A DNA stretch of 14,186 nucleotides, from positions 12,021 to 26,206 of the forward strand of contig JAOADO010000019.1 of the NCBI GenBank assembly GCA_026417275.1, in the 5' to 3' direction. This document shows, piece after piece, positions 1 to 6,974 of this stretch. Positions within the stretch are counted from its first letter, which is position 1. The number at the start of each line of letters is the position of its first letter. The notes below the pieces were generated by a model. It worked only from the letters and a program-made list of their open reading frames with translations. It searched no databases and was not told the origin of the DNA. A program made the position numbers and the translations under genes. The stretch is from Verrucomicrobiia bacterium. GTDB taxonomy: Bacteria > Verrucomicrobiota > Verrucomicrobiae > Limisphaerales > JAKPVM01.

Positions 1-731
1 AAAAAAAAATCAATGAGTGGCGCAATGACTTGAAGAAAATTTACAAAGGGGAAGAACCCACTTTCGAAGTAAACAAAGAACTAAAACAAATAATAAAAAA
101 ATACAATCTGCCATTCTCATCATTCGACGAACTTTTAAACGGCGTGGGGATGGACCTTAAAATCAAAAGGTATAACACCTTTGATGAACTTGACCTCTAT
201 TGTTACCGAGTGGCATCTGTGGTGGGGCTTTTGAGCATAGAAATTTTTGGATATAAAAACGAAAAAACAAAAGAATTCGCAGTGGAACTGGGAAAAGCAC
301 TCCAGTTGACAAATATTCTGCGCGATGTGCGCAACGATGCCCTGCGCGGAAGGATTTACATCCCGCTCGAAGAATTACAGCGATTCAGCGTCCCAGAATC
401 TGATATAATGGAAGGAGTACATTCACACAGATTCATAAAACTTGCCCGCTCAATTGCTGAACAAGCAAAAAATCACTTCCGAAAAGCGCGTCAAATACTG
501 CCGCCAGAAGACAAAAAATCAATGATTGCCGCCGAGTTAATGGCAGAAATCTACTGGAACCTTCTGAAAAAGATTGAAAAATGCAATTACTGCGTTGTGG
601 GCGAAAATAAAATAAGACTTGGAAAATCAAAAAAGATTATGCTGGGTTTAAAGGCAATTTACTGGGCACTAGTGAAATCGAAAATATTCCCAAATTCTCA
701 ATACAATCCTTCCTATGGAACAGACATGTAA
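1..731 (+). CDS. hpnD: Squalene/phytoene synthase family protein, HpnD-like (5' end outside window)
   Basis: Partial gene. The frame is open to the left edge of the window (first full codon at position 3), and the residues before the TTG at 30 (INEWRND) continue the family alignment, so that TTG is not the true start. The family condenses two farnesyl diphosphates; HpnD makes presqualene diphosphate on the way to squalene and hopanoids. Visible motifs: GMDL then RYNTFDEL, YCYRVASVVGL, and the second Asp-rich motif LTNILRDVRNDALRGRIYIP, which binds Mg-diphosphate. The first Asp-rich motif lies upstream of the window. About 242 residues are visible against a usual length near 280, so roughly 40 are missing. 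The RGRIYIPLEELQRF stretch and the hpnK-like gene 48 bp downstream favour HpnD over CrtB or HpnC. The family call is firm; the HpnD subtype is probable. Confidence 0.85.
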   Translation, partial: KKINEWRNDLKKIYKGEEPTFEVNKELKQIIKKYNLPFSSFDELLNGVGMDLKIKRYNTFDELDLYCYRVASVVGLLSIEIFGYKNEKTKEFAVELGKALQLTNILRDVRNDALRGRIYIPLEELQRFSVPESDIMEGVHSHRFIKLARSIAEQAKNHFRKARQILPPEDKKSMIAAELMAEIYWNLLKKIEKCNYCVVGENKIRLGKSKKIMLGLKAIYWALVKSKIFPNSQYNPSYGTDM

Positions 732-779
732 ACCCGCCTTTGAGACGCCCGGATTTACAGCGAAATTCCGATAGAAAAA

Positions 780-1613
780 ATGCAAAAATCGACAAAAACA
801 AAACTCCTAATTGTCAACGCAGACGACTTTGGAAAAGACAACGATGTTAACGAGGCCGTTCTGGAAGCACATAAAAACGGCATCCTTACAACCGCAAGCT
901 TGATGGTAAACGAGGACGGCGCAACAAAAGCACTCATAATCGCAAAGGAAAACAAAACCCTCGGTGTCGGACTTCACCTGTCTCTGCTCTTCGATAAACC
1001 AGCTCTTAATAAAACACAGATTCCAGACCTTGTTGGAAACGATGGCAAATTTCACAATTCACCAGTAAAAACTGGCTTTAATTGTTATTTCAAAAAAAGA
1101 TTAAGGCGGCAACTTGAACTTGAAATCTCGGCTCAGGTTAAAAAATTTCAGAACACAGGACTGCCCCTCGACCACCTAAACGGCCATCTGCATTTTCACA
1201 TGCAACCGGTGGTTTTCAATATTATCATGGAAAACGCCGAACAATGGGGAATTAAAGCCATTCGCTTAACCCGCGACCCACTCTCATTGAATTTAAAACT
1301 ATCTAAAGAACGAATCCTGGGGAAAATTTGCGAAGCGACAACCTTCGGACTCCTTTCGGCATGGTGCAGGAGAAAATTAGAGAAAAAAAATATAAAATTC
1401 GCGGACCAGGTGTTCGGTCTTTTGCAAAATGGACACGTTGACCCGCAATATCTTATAAACCTTATCAAAATTCTACCGAGCGGCATCACAGAGATTTACT
1501 CCCACCCATCTAAAAAAAACGCCGTTCATGAATTCAAGGCGTTAATTGACACAGAAGCAAAGAACCGCGTTTGCGAAAACCAAATAAAACTGGTAAGATA
1601 TCAGGATATATAA
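780..1613 (+). CDS. hpnK: HpnK-type YdjC/ChbG-family deacetylase, hopanoid-associated
   Basis: A 277-residue YdjC-family protein, metal-dependent enzymes that deacetylate N-acetylated sugars. It starts at ATG 780, just before the N-terminal strand LLIVNADDFG; the leader (GATAGAAAAA) has no good Shine-Dalgarno site. Likely metal and catalytic residues are visible: Asp15/Asp16 in NADDFG, His66 in VGLHLSL, the His cluster DHLNGHLHFHMQP at 131-143, and His242 in EIYSHPS. The DHLNGHxHxH form is typical of the HpnK branch rather than ChbG. HpnK has been linked to removal of the acetyl group from N-acetylglucosaminyl-bacteriohopanetetrol, between the glycosyltransferase HpnI and the radical-SAM protein HpnJ. 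Lying directly after an HpnD-like gene supports that role. HpnI and HpnJ are not in the window and could lie to the left. The specific substrate is inferred. Confidence 0.88.
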   Translation: MQKSTKTKLLIVNADDFGKDNDVNEAVLEAHKNGILTTASLMVNEDGATKALIIAKENKTLGVGLHLSLLFDKPALNKTQIPDLVGNDGKFHNSPVKTGFNCYFKKRLRRQLELEISAQVKKFQNTGLPLDHLNGHLHFHMQPVVFNIIMENAEQWGIKAIRLTRDPLSLNLKLSKERILGKICEATTFGLLSAWCRRKLEKKNIKFADQVFGLLQNGHVDPQYLINLIKILPSGITEIYSHPSKKNAVHEFKALIDTEAKNRVCENQIKLVRYQDI

Positions 1614-1615
1614 AT

Positions 1616-2071
1616 ATGGTCAGAATATTAGTCATCTTAGTTGTTGCCTTCGTAATAGAAGCATTAGGCGTAATAGAAATTAAAAAAGGCGTCGACGAAA
1701 TCGTTGTTCTGTATAAACAGCGCGAACAAAACACAGCCATGCTCAAAAACATCCTGAAGATGGTTGGCAACGCGTTTGTGAATAAACACTTCCTTTTAGG
1801 ACTGTTTCTTGAAACGCTTTTCTTTGTCGGATTGCTCTATTTACTGGGGCAAAAAGACGTGAGCTTCATCTGGCCTCTTACTTCACTAAGTTTCGTTATG
1901 ACCACCCTCGCGGCGCGATTTCTATTAAATGAAAACATTTCAACTGTGCGATGGGCTGGTGTTGCGTTAATCGTGCTCGGAGCAGCATTAATCTCTTACA
2001 GCGAACATTCGAAAGAAAAACAACCTCCCCACCAGGCAGTAGTTGAAACAACAACACAGCCACAGATATAA
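1616..2071 (+). CDS. Small EamA/ArnE-like four-helix membrane protein
   Basis: A 151-residue integral membrane protein. ATG 1616 is chosen because AGGA at 1603-1606 lies 9 bases upstream, and a longer reading from TTG 1571 would overlap hpnK with a non-hydrophobic extension. The true start is 2 bases after the hpnK stop, so the genes are co-transcribed and probably translationally coupled. It has about four hydrophobic segments: residues 3-20, then after a basic/hydrophilic loop about 48-65, 70-92 and 100-122. The last part (SLSFVMTTLAARFLLNENIS..RWAGVALIVLGAALIS) has the pattern of an EamA/DMT half-unit. The C-terminal 28 or so residues are polar and Gln/Thr-rich. Such half-size proteins work as dimers; ArnE/ArnF flip aminoarabinose-lipid. 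By position it could move a hopanoid glycoside or its lipid donor across the membrane, but that is inference. Confidence 0.75.
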   Translation: MVRILVILVVAFVIEALGVIEIKKGVDEIVVLYKQREQNTAMLKNILKMVGNAFVNKHFLLGLFLETLFFVGLLYLLGQKDVSFIWPLTSLSFVMTTLAARFLLNENISTVRWAGVALIVLGAALISYSEHSKEKQPPHQAVVETTTQPQI

Positions 2072-2112
2072 ATTAAATCCAGAAAATATTGACAGCCGGT
2101 AATATCAAAACA

Positions 2113-3240
2113 TCAAAGCAATTTTTTGTATTTACTATTTTCCGCCAATTTTTTAACCAACTCTTTAATCTTCTGATCCTGCCCCTTCTGCGCGATGAGA
2201 ATTGCATCGTCTGTTAAAACTACGATAGAATCTTTGACCCCCACAGTTGCCACCATAGACCTTGACTTCTTTCGCGCATCGAAGACTAAATTTCCATGCG
2301 AATCCACGCAAGTGCAGTTTCCCACAATGCAATTCCCATGCTCATCCGCGGTTAAATGTTTGTACAGAGCAGACCACGAACCCAGGTCGTCCCACCGAAA
2401 ATCACCGCTGGCAACCACCACATTCTCCGCTCTCTCCATGAGCGCGTAGTCCACAGAAATCTTATTAATTCCTGGATAATCCCCTTTAATTACCCCCGTG
2501 AGCGCAGACACTTTGAAAGCCGCCTCTGTCCACTTCAAACATAATTCATAAAACCCCGGTTGATGCTTTTGCAATCCATTTAATAGTGTCTTGTAAGACC
2601 AGATGAACATGCCAGCGTTCCACCGATAACCGCCACTTCTTAAATATTCAACCGCTTTTTCATAAGGCGGTTTCTCAACAAATCTCTCAGCCTTCCAGAA
2701 GACAGTGTTAATTTTTAACTCTGGTTCGGATTCAAACTTTTCCTGCAATTTAATATATCCGAACCCAGTGTGCGGTTCAGTTGGCTCAATGCCGATTGTA
2801 ATCATTACCTCTTTCTTAGAAGCAAGGGAAAACGAATCCGAGAGAATACCAAGAAACCTATCCTCATCAAGGACAACGTGGTCCGCCGGCAACACCGCCA
2901 TGACTGCATCTTTGTTCCTTGCACCAACAAGAGCCGCGCCGAGCGTTACGGCAGCGCAGGTGTCTCTGCCGCACGGTTCAGCTATAATGTTGTTTTTATT
3001 CAATCTCGGCAATTGAGCACGAACAGCCTTTTCCTGTTCAATATTTGTTATGACGAAAATGTTTGACGGATTGATTATTTTCGACGCTCTGCTTACGGCT
3101 TGCTGGAGAAACGATCGTCCACCAAGCAATTTAAGAAGCTGTTTCGGGTTTTTCCGCCGGCTCACAGGCCAGAACCGCTCGCCGCTCCCTCCAGCCATTA
3201 TGATTGCAAACCAATTATCACTCGCCTTTGTGTAATTCAT
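2113..3240 (-). CDS. manC: Mannose-1-phosphate guanylyltransferase (GDP-mannose pyrophosphorylase)
   Basis: Makes GDP-mannose from mannose-1-phosphate and GTP in the cytoplasm, for mannose- and fucose-type sugars in surface glycans. It is 375 residues from ATG 3240. Motifs: nucleotide-binding IIMAGGSGERFWPVSRRKNPKQ (about 13-34), AEPCGRDTCAA (87-97), LPADH (117-121), a VEKPP motif, WNAGMFIW, and WDDLGSW in the C-terminal third. The length fits the short single-domain form; the phosphomannose-isomerase domain of fused ManC/AlgA proteins is absent. The start at 3240 lies 23 bases inside the 3' end of trpA with AGAGG just upstream, suggesting translational coupling. A 14-residue longer start at 3282 was rejected because it adds no family residues. 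It is the last gene of the five-gene minus-strand group and converges on the EamA-like gene. Family call firm. Confidence 0.92.
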   Translation of the reverse strand: MNYTKASDNWFAIIMAGGSGERFWPVSRRKNPKQLLKLLGGRSFLQQAVSRASKIINPSNIFVITNIEQEKAVRAQLPRLNKNNIIAEPCGRDTCAAVTLGAALVGARNKDAVMAVLPADHVVLDEDRFLGILSDSFSLASKKEVMITIGIEPTEPHTGFGYIKLQEKFESEPELKINTVFWKAERFVEKPPYEKAVEYLRSGGYRWNAGMFIWSYKTLLNGLQKHQPGFYELCLKWTEAAFKVSALTGVIKGDYPGINKISVDYALMERAENVVVASGDFRWDDLGSWSALYKHLTADEHGNCIVGNCTCVDSHGNLVFDARKKSRSMVATVGVKDSIVVLTDDAILIAQKGQDQKIKELVKKLAENSKYKKLL

Positions 3241-4045
3241 AATCCTCTGCCAGTTTAACCGCCTTTGACAGTTCCTGAACAAATCGCGTCACATTTGTAA
3301 CCATATCTGAAGACTTGCCCATCTTTCCAATCCTATCCACCACCGCGCTCCCGACCACGACGGCGTCCGCATGTTGAGCCACAATCTTTGCCTGTTCAGA
3401 ATTCGATATACCAAAACCAACTGCAACTGGCAACGACGTATGCTTCTTAATAACCGAAACCATCGCCGGCAACGACTCCGGAACACCACTCTGCATGCCG
3501 GTGACGCCTTCGCGCGAAACATAATAAACAAAACCTCTCGCCCTGTTGACAATAAACTTGATTCGTTCTTCTGGCGTGGTTGGCGCAATAAGATAGATTG
3601 GACACAACCCGTATCCATTCATCAAATCGTGGTATTTGCCGGCTTCATCCGGCGGAAGGTCCAGAACAAGAAGCCCATCCACACCCGCCTCCGCCGCATC
3701 CTTTATAAACCTCTCCAGACCGTATCGAAACACAAGATTGTAATAAATATAAAGGACTATCGGGATTTGAGCCGATTTACGAATTTCCACCACACTCCTA
3801 AGAACACCCGGCGGAGTTGTCCCGGATTGGAGCCCGCGTTGCGCGGCAAGTTGATTCACAACTCCATCCGCCAGAGGGTCGCTGAATGGAACGCCAAGTT
3901 CAAGAACATCAACACCGATTCTGTCAAATTCAATCGCCAACCGACGCGTTGCTTCAAGGTCCGGGTCGCCGGCGCCAATATAAATAATCAACCCCTTTCT
4001 ACCGTCATTTTTAAGATTTTGAAACCTTTCTTCTATTCTGTTCAT
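3218..4045 (-). CDS. trpA: Tryptophan synthase alpha chain
   Basis: Cleaves indole-3-glycerol phosphate to indole and glyceraldehyde-3-phosphate and passes indole to TrpB. A 275-residue TIM barrel. ATG 4045 is preferred over GTG/ATG alternatives upstream (4057) because GAGGA sits 5 bases before it, and because it numbers the catalytic residues as in the classical enzyme: Glu49 in ELGVPFSDPLADG and Asp60 in the same motif. The flexible loop SREGVTGMQSG and the phosphate-binding GFGIS are also present. Small departures from the usual consensus are YIGAGDP (commonly VTAGDP) and ADGVVNQ (commonly ADGPxIQ). No trpB or other trp gene is in the window, so the partner must be encoded elsewhere. It lies 29 bases after coaX and overlaps manC. 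Identity is firm; the substitutions are noted separately. Confidence 0.95.
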   Translation of the reverse strand: MNRIEERFQNLKNDGRKGLIIYIGAGDPDLEATRRLAIEFDRIGVDVLELGVPFSDPLADGVVNQLAAQRGLQSGTTPPGVLRSVVEIRKSAQIPIVLYIYYNLVFRYGLERFIKDAAEAGVDGLLVLDLPPDEAGKYHDLMNGYGLCPIYLIAPTTPEERIKFIVNRARGFVYYVSREGVTGMQSGVPESLPAMVSVIKKHTSLPVAVGFGISNSEQAKIVAQHADAVVVGSAVVDRIGKMGKSSDMVTNVTRFVQELSKAVKLAEDYELHKGE

Positions 4046-4074
4046 GACTATCCTCATCTTCCATCAACTGTGTT

Positions 4075-4827
4075 TTATATGCTCTGTTTCCACGATATAT
4101 AAAGCCCCCAAAGCGTGAGTTCAGGGTCAACAACATCAATAACACCTACCTCTTTTTCAATCTGCCTTGCGTAAGCCCCGGTCGCCACAACAATGGCATT
4201 TTCCAACCTCAACTGCGCAAACATCCCGTCAATCATTGTCCCAATCATACCCGGAAAACCTTTATTAATACCGGCAAGAATGGCGGTTTTTTTGTCCTTG
4301 CCGTAAAAACGACTGTATTTTTCAAATTGAACCTCCGGAAGCAACGCAGTTTTTTCGTGAAGGTACTGCGTAAACATCGAAACCCCCGGGAGAATTACGC
4401 CGCCTCTGAAACAATAATTTTTATCCACACAATCAATAGTTACAGCAGTACCACAACTTACCACAATGGCTGGAGGATGATACACCCTCGCCGCGGCAAC
4501 AGCGTTTGCAATTCTATCCGCGCCTAAGGAGGAAGGATCTGGATATTTCGAAAAACAAATCGGTACGTTCTTACAAGTCAAAATCCATGGAATAAATTTG
4601 AAATTTCTGTCCAAACTCGACACAGCCATTGCAGTTGCCTCAGGAACAACACTGCATAGCGCAATACCTTCGTTGCCGATATATTCCCCAAATTCGCTTA
4701 ATTTTTCATCAATCTGACCGGAAAACCAGAGTTTCGTAGGAAAATCGCATCTTTTGCGAACGCCGCGCTTAAGGTCACACGTTCCAACGTGCGTATTGGT
4801 GTTGCCAATGTCAATAAGCAAACCCAT
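4075..4827 (-). CDS. coaX: Type III pantothenate kinase
   Basis: Phosphorylates pantothenate, the first step of CoA synthesis; the CoaX type is not feedback-inhibited by CoA and is unrelated to CoaA. A 250-residue ASKHA-fold protein. Motifs: N-terminal phosphate loop LLIDIGNTNTHVG (3-15), LGADRIANAVAA with the likely catalytic Asp104 (101-112), VSCGTAVTIDCVD (123-135), and GGVILPG (142-148). A start at ATG 4827 is supported by GGAG 9 bases upstream, inside the last codons of birA; the intergenic gap is 3 bases. nadC, birA and coaX side by side is a common arrangement of cofactor genes in bacteria, and birA-coaX fusions or pairs are well known. Length and motifs are normal. Confidence 0.96.
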   Translation of the reverse strand: MGLLIDIGNTNTHVGTCDLKRGVRKRCDFPTKLWFSGQIDEKLSEFGEYIGNEGIALCSVVPEATAMAVSSLDRNFKFIPWILTCKNVPICFSKYPDPSSLGADRIANAVAAARVYHPPAIVVSCGTAVTIDCVDKNYCFRGGVILPGVSMFTQYLHEKTALLPEVQFEKYSRFYGKDKKTAILAGINKGFPGMIGTMIDGMFAQLRLENAIVVATGAYARQIEKEVGVIDVVDPELTLWGLYISWKQSI

Positions 4828-4830
4828 CTT

Positions 4831-5811
4831 TCACTTCTCCAATGTTACATCGCCGCCCACAATTCTTTCCAAATGTCCATGAGTTTTTCTCACAAGAAGA
4901 CAACCATCAGAATCCAGAGATTCCGCCCTCCCTTGAACAACCCGGTCCGGCAGTCGGATTGTGACATTTTTGCCGATTGTGGCGCAATAATGCGTCCACT
5001 CATCCGCAATTGTTTGAAAATCTTTATTCAATATTTTCTGATAATATTTATCCAATTCCTCAAGCACGGCAATGGCAAGTTCCGCACGGCTCACACTCTC
5101 GCCTTTTTCAATTTTGATTGACGTGGCAATATTTTTGATTTCTCCTGGAAAATCAGAAATATCGTGATTTACATTGATTCCTATTCCCAGAATTGAATAT
5201 TTAATCCGCTCGGTTTCAGCGCTGATTTCATTCAGAATGCCTGCCGCTTTTTTCCCATTAATCACAATATCGTTAGGCCATTTTATCAACGCCGGCAGCT
5301 TTGTAAGATTGCAAATCGCGTTCCTTATTGCAGTTGCCGCGGCAATTGTTATTTGCATCGAAGCGCGCGGATGAAGGCTCGGTCTTAACAGTATAGAAAA
5401 CCACAATCCCTTCCGCGCCGAAGAATGCCAGCTCCTCCCGAGCCGCCCCCTGCCCCTTGTCTGAGACTCCGCAAAAATTACGACGCCTTCAAACACACCG
5501 TCAATCGCCATCTTTTCAATAATGTCGTTTGTCGAAGTCGTCTCTTGAAAAACCTGGATTTCCCTTCCGATTATCTTTACGCCGGTTAACCTCGAAATCA
5601 AATCATCCCCCAGAAGAATGTCCGGCGAATTTTTAAGACGATAACCAAGATGAGGGCTTGCCTCAATGTCGTAGCCCAATTTTCGCAACTCTTCAATATG
5701 CGACCAGATTGCCGCCCTGCTTATTTTTAAACGACCGGCAAGTTCCGCCCCAGAAACAAAAGTTCCCAGCGCAGACCGCAATGTTTTCAATATCAGAGCG
5801 TCTACTGTCAT
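4831..5811 (-). CDS. birA: Bifunctional biotin-[acetyl-CoA-carboxylase] ligase / biotin repressor
   Basis: Activates biotin to biotinyl-5'-AMP and attaches it to the carboxyl carrier protein of biotin-dependent carboxylases. A 326-residue group II BirA. It has an N-terminal winged helix-turn-helix (about 8-60, with GAELAGRLKISRAAIWSHIE), a catalytic domain with TTSTN (91-95), the biotin/ATP loop GRGRLGRSWHS (120-130), KWPNDIVINGKKAAGIL (177-193) with the conserved lysines, and a C-terminal SH3-like domain (about 275-326). The helix-turn-helix indicates that it can also repress biotin genes, but no bio gene or clear split operator was seen here. It follows nadC by 23 bases and precedes coaX by 3. 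No strong ribosome-binding site lies before ATG 5811. Identity firm; the regulatory function is inferred. Confidence 0.96.
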   Translation of the reverse strand: MTVDALILKTLRSALGTFVSGAELAGRLKISRAAIWSHIEELRKLGYDIEASPHLGYRLKNSPDILLGDDLISRLTGVKIIGREIQVFQETTSTNDIIEKMAIDGVFEGVVIFAESQTRGRGRLGRSWHSSARKGLWFSILLRPSLHPRASMQITIAAATAIRNAICNLTKLPALIKWPNDIVINGKKAAGILNEISAETERIKYSILGIGINVNHDISDFPGEIKNIATSIKIEKGESVSRAELAIAVLEELDKYYQKILNKDFQTIADEWTHYCATIGKNVTIRLPDRVVQGRAESLDSDGCLLVRKTHGHLERIVGGDVTLEK

Positions 5812-5834
5812 TTTTAAAACCGTAAATTTGCGGA

Positions 5835-6689
5835 CTACTCTACAAAATCCAGAGCAATATCCACAGCACGCGCCGAATGAGTTATTGAGCCCACAGAAAT
5901 ATAATCAACCCCGGTTTCAGCAAAGGCTCGGACAGTACTCAAATTGACTCCGCCGCTGACCTCGAGTTTGCATCTGCCGTTGACAATACGAACCGCTTCG
6001 CGGATTTGCTCAACACCCATATTGTCCAGCAAGATAATGTCGGCGTTTGCCTCCACCGCCTGAGCCACCTGTTCAAGCGTGTCCGCCTCCACTTCAACAA
6101 TAAGCGATGGAAAACGTTCGCGAGACCGTTTGACCGCCGCGGCAATCGGATTCGGCAACTCATTCTTCAACGCGGCAAGGTGATTGTCCTTAATCAAAAT
6201 CTGGTCATACAACCCGATTCTATGATTTACTCCCCCCCCGCAACAGACGGCGTATTTCTCCAGCTTTCTCAAACCAGGAGTTGTTTTTCTTGTGTCCAAA
6301 ATTTTTGCCTTTGTCCCCTTCACCGCCTCAACAAACTTGCCTGTCGCAGTCGCCACACCGCTGAGTCTCTGCAGAAAATTTAATGCAACCCTCTCGGCAG
6401 TCAAAAGCCCCATCGTCCTGCCTTCAACTACAGCAATTGAAGAATTCGCCAGAACCTGCTCACCATCATGTTTAAGAGGCGTTAACTTAATTGTTTCGTC
6501 AACTTTTTTAAAAACCGCTTCCGCAACAGACAAACCACATAAAGACAGATTCTCCCGCGCCACAATAAGAGCCTTTGAAAACGAATCCGCAGGCACTGTC
6601 GCCATGGTAGTTACATCGCCTCTGCCAATATCTTCCGCCAGCGCTATTTCCACAATCCGCTCAATTGACTCATCAATCTTTATTTCCAT
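5835..6689 (-). CDS. nadC: Nicotinate-nucleotide pyrophosphorylase (quinolinate phosphoribosyltransferase)
   Basis: Converts quinolinate and PRPP to nicotinate mononucleotide in de novo NAD synthesis. A 284-residue protein from ATG 6689. Motifs: ALAEDIGRGDVTT (16-28), GLLTAERVALNFLQRLSGVAT (94-114), the PRPP/quinolinate site DTRKTTPGLRKLEKYAV (132-148), CCGGGVNHRIGLYD, LIKDNH (165-170), the acidic EVEAD and LDNMG motifs, and VDYISVGSITHS (261-272). A TTG at 6701 is an alternative start with AAGAG close upstream, but the four extra residues are not part of the family. This is the first gene of the minus-strand cofactor operon, so its promoter should lie in the AT-rich region to its right. Identity firm, start moderately sure. 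Confidence 0.96.
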   Translation of the reverse strand: MEIKIDESIERIVEIALAEDIGRGDVTTMATVPADSFSKALIVARENLSLCGLSVAEAVFKKVDETIKLTPLKHDGEQVLANSSIAVVEGRTMGLLTAERVALNFLQRLSGVATATGKFVEAVKGTKAKILDTRKTTPGLRKLEKYAVCCGGGVNHRIGLYDQILIKDNHLAALKNELPNPIAAAVKRSRERFPSLIVEVEADTLEQVAQAVEANADIILLDNMGVEQIREAVRIVNGRCKLEVSGGVNLSTVRAFAETGVDYISVGSITHSARAVDIALDFVE

Positions 6690-6770
6690 ACAATTTGACA
6701 AATACTCTTGATTGTTTTACCGTTGCCAGAAAAATAATATACGATGTTTCCCAAACAATCTATACGAATT

Positions 6771-6784
6771 CAACATAAATGTTG
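6771..6784. promoter_or_regulatory. Short inverted repeat, possible operator
   Basis: CAACAT and ATGTTG are perfect 6-base complementary arms separated by AA, in the divergent control region about 82 bases upstream of nadC. Seen directly. A protein-binding role is only a guess. Confidence 0.3.
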
Positions 6785-6810
6785 CGTTGGATTTGATAAA
6801 ATTTAAAAAT

Positions 6811-6822
6811 TTGTATATACAA
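6811..6822. promoter_or_regulatory. Perfect 12-base palindrome, possible operator
   Basis: TTGTATATACAA reads the same on both strands and lies in the middle of the nadC/topB divergent region. It is AT-rich, so chance is a real possibility. Which regulator would bind it cannot be told from the sequence. Confidence 0.3.
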
Positions 6823-6974
6823 GCTGGCATTAAAACCATAATTCACATTGAGGTTTTGACAGAACGACCGATTTAATACATCTTTCTTTTTCTGTGAAAT
6901 ACGGAAAAAAAGATGTTTTAAACAAAACAATTTGAGTTTTTGAAAATATAAAGTAACAATTTCGTAAAATTAAA

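Larger units (their letters stand above)
6690..6974. promoter_or_regulatory. Divergent AT-rich control region between nadC operon and topB
   Basis: A 285-base non-coding stretch between two outward-reading genes, so it should hold promoters for both. It is clearly richer in A/T than its surroundings. It contains CAACAT-aa-ATGTTG at 6771-6784 and TTGTATATACAA at 6811-6822, both candidate operators. A TTGACA at 6856-6861 has no matching -10 at the normal distance. No Shine-Dalgarno site precedes topB. I could not place either promoter with confidence, and I see no credible small gene or RNA here. Confidence 0.5.

Noticed and set aside
30..731. TTG at 30 as the start of the squalene-synthase-like gene
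   Set aside because: The frame stays open to the window edge and the preceding residues INEWRND fit the family, so the gene begins outside the window.
3371..4102. Long plus-strand open frame (243 codons)
   Set aside because: It is antisense to trpA, has a basic, low-information composition and no domain pattern; it is a shadow of trpA.
6006..6711. Two overlapping plus-strand open frames opposite nadC
   Set aside because: Both are mirror frames of the strongly supported nadC gene and contain no recognisable motif.
6856..6881. TTGACA at 6856 as a topB promoter
   Set aside because: The nearest -10-like hexamers (TAATAC, TACATC) are only 13-15 bases away and poor matches, and the implied leader would be about 90 bases; not enough to call.
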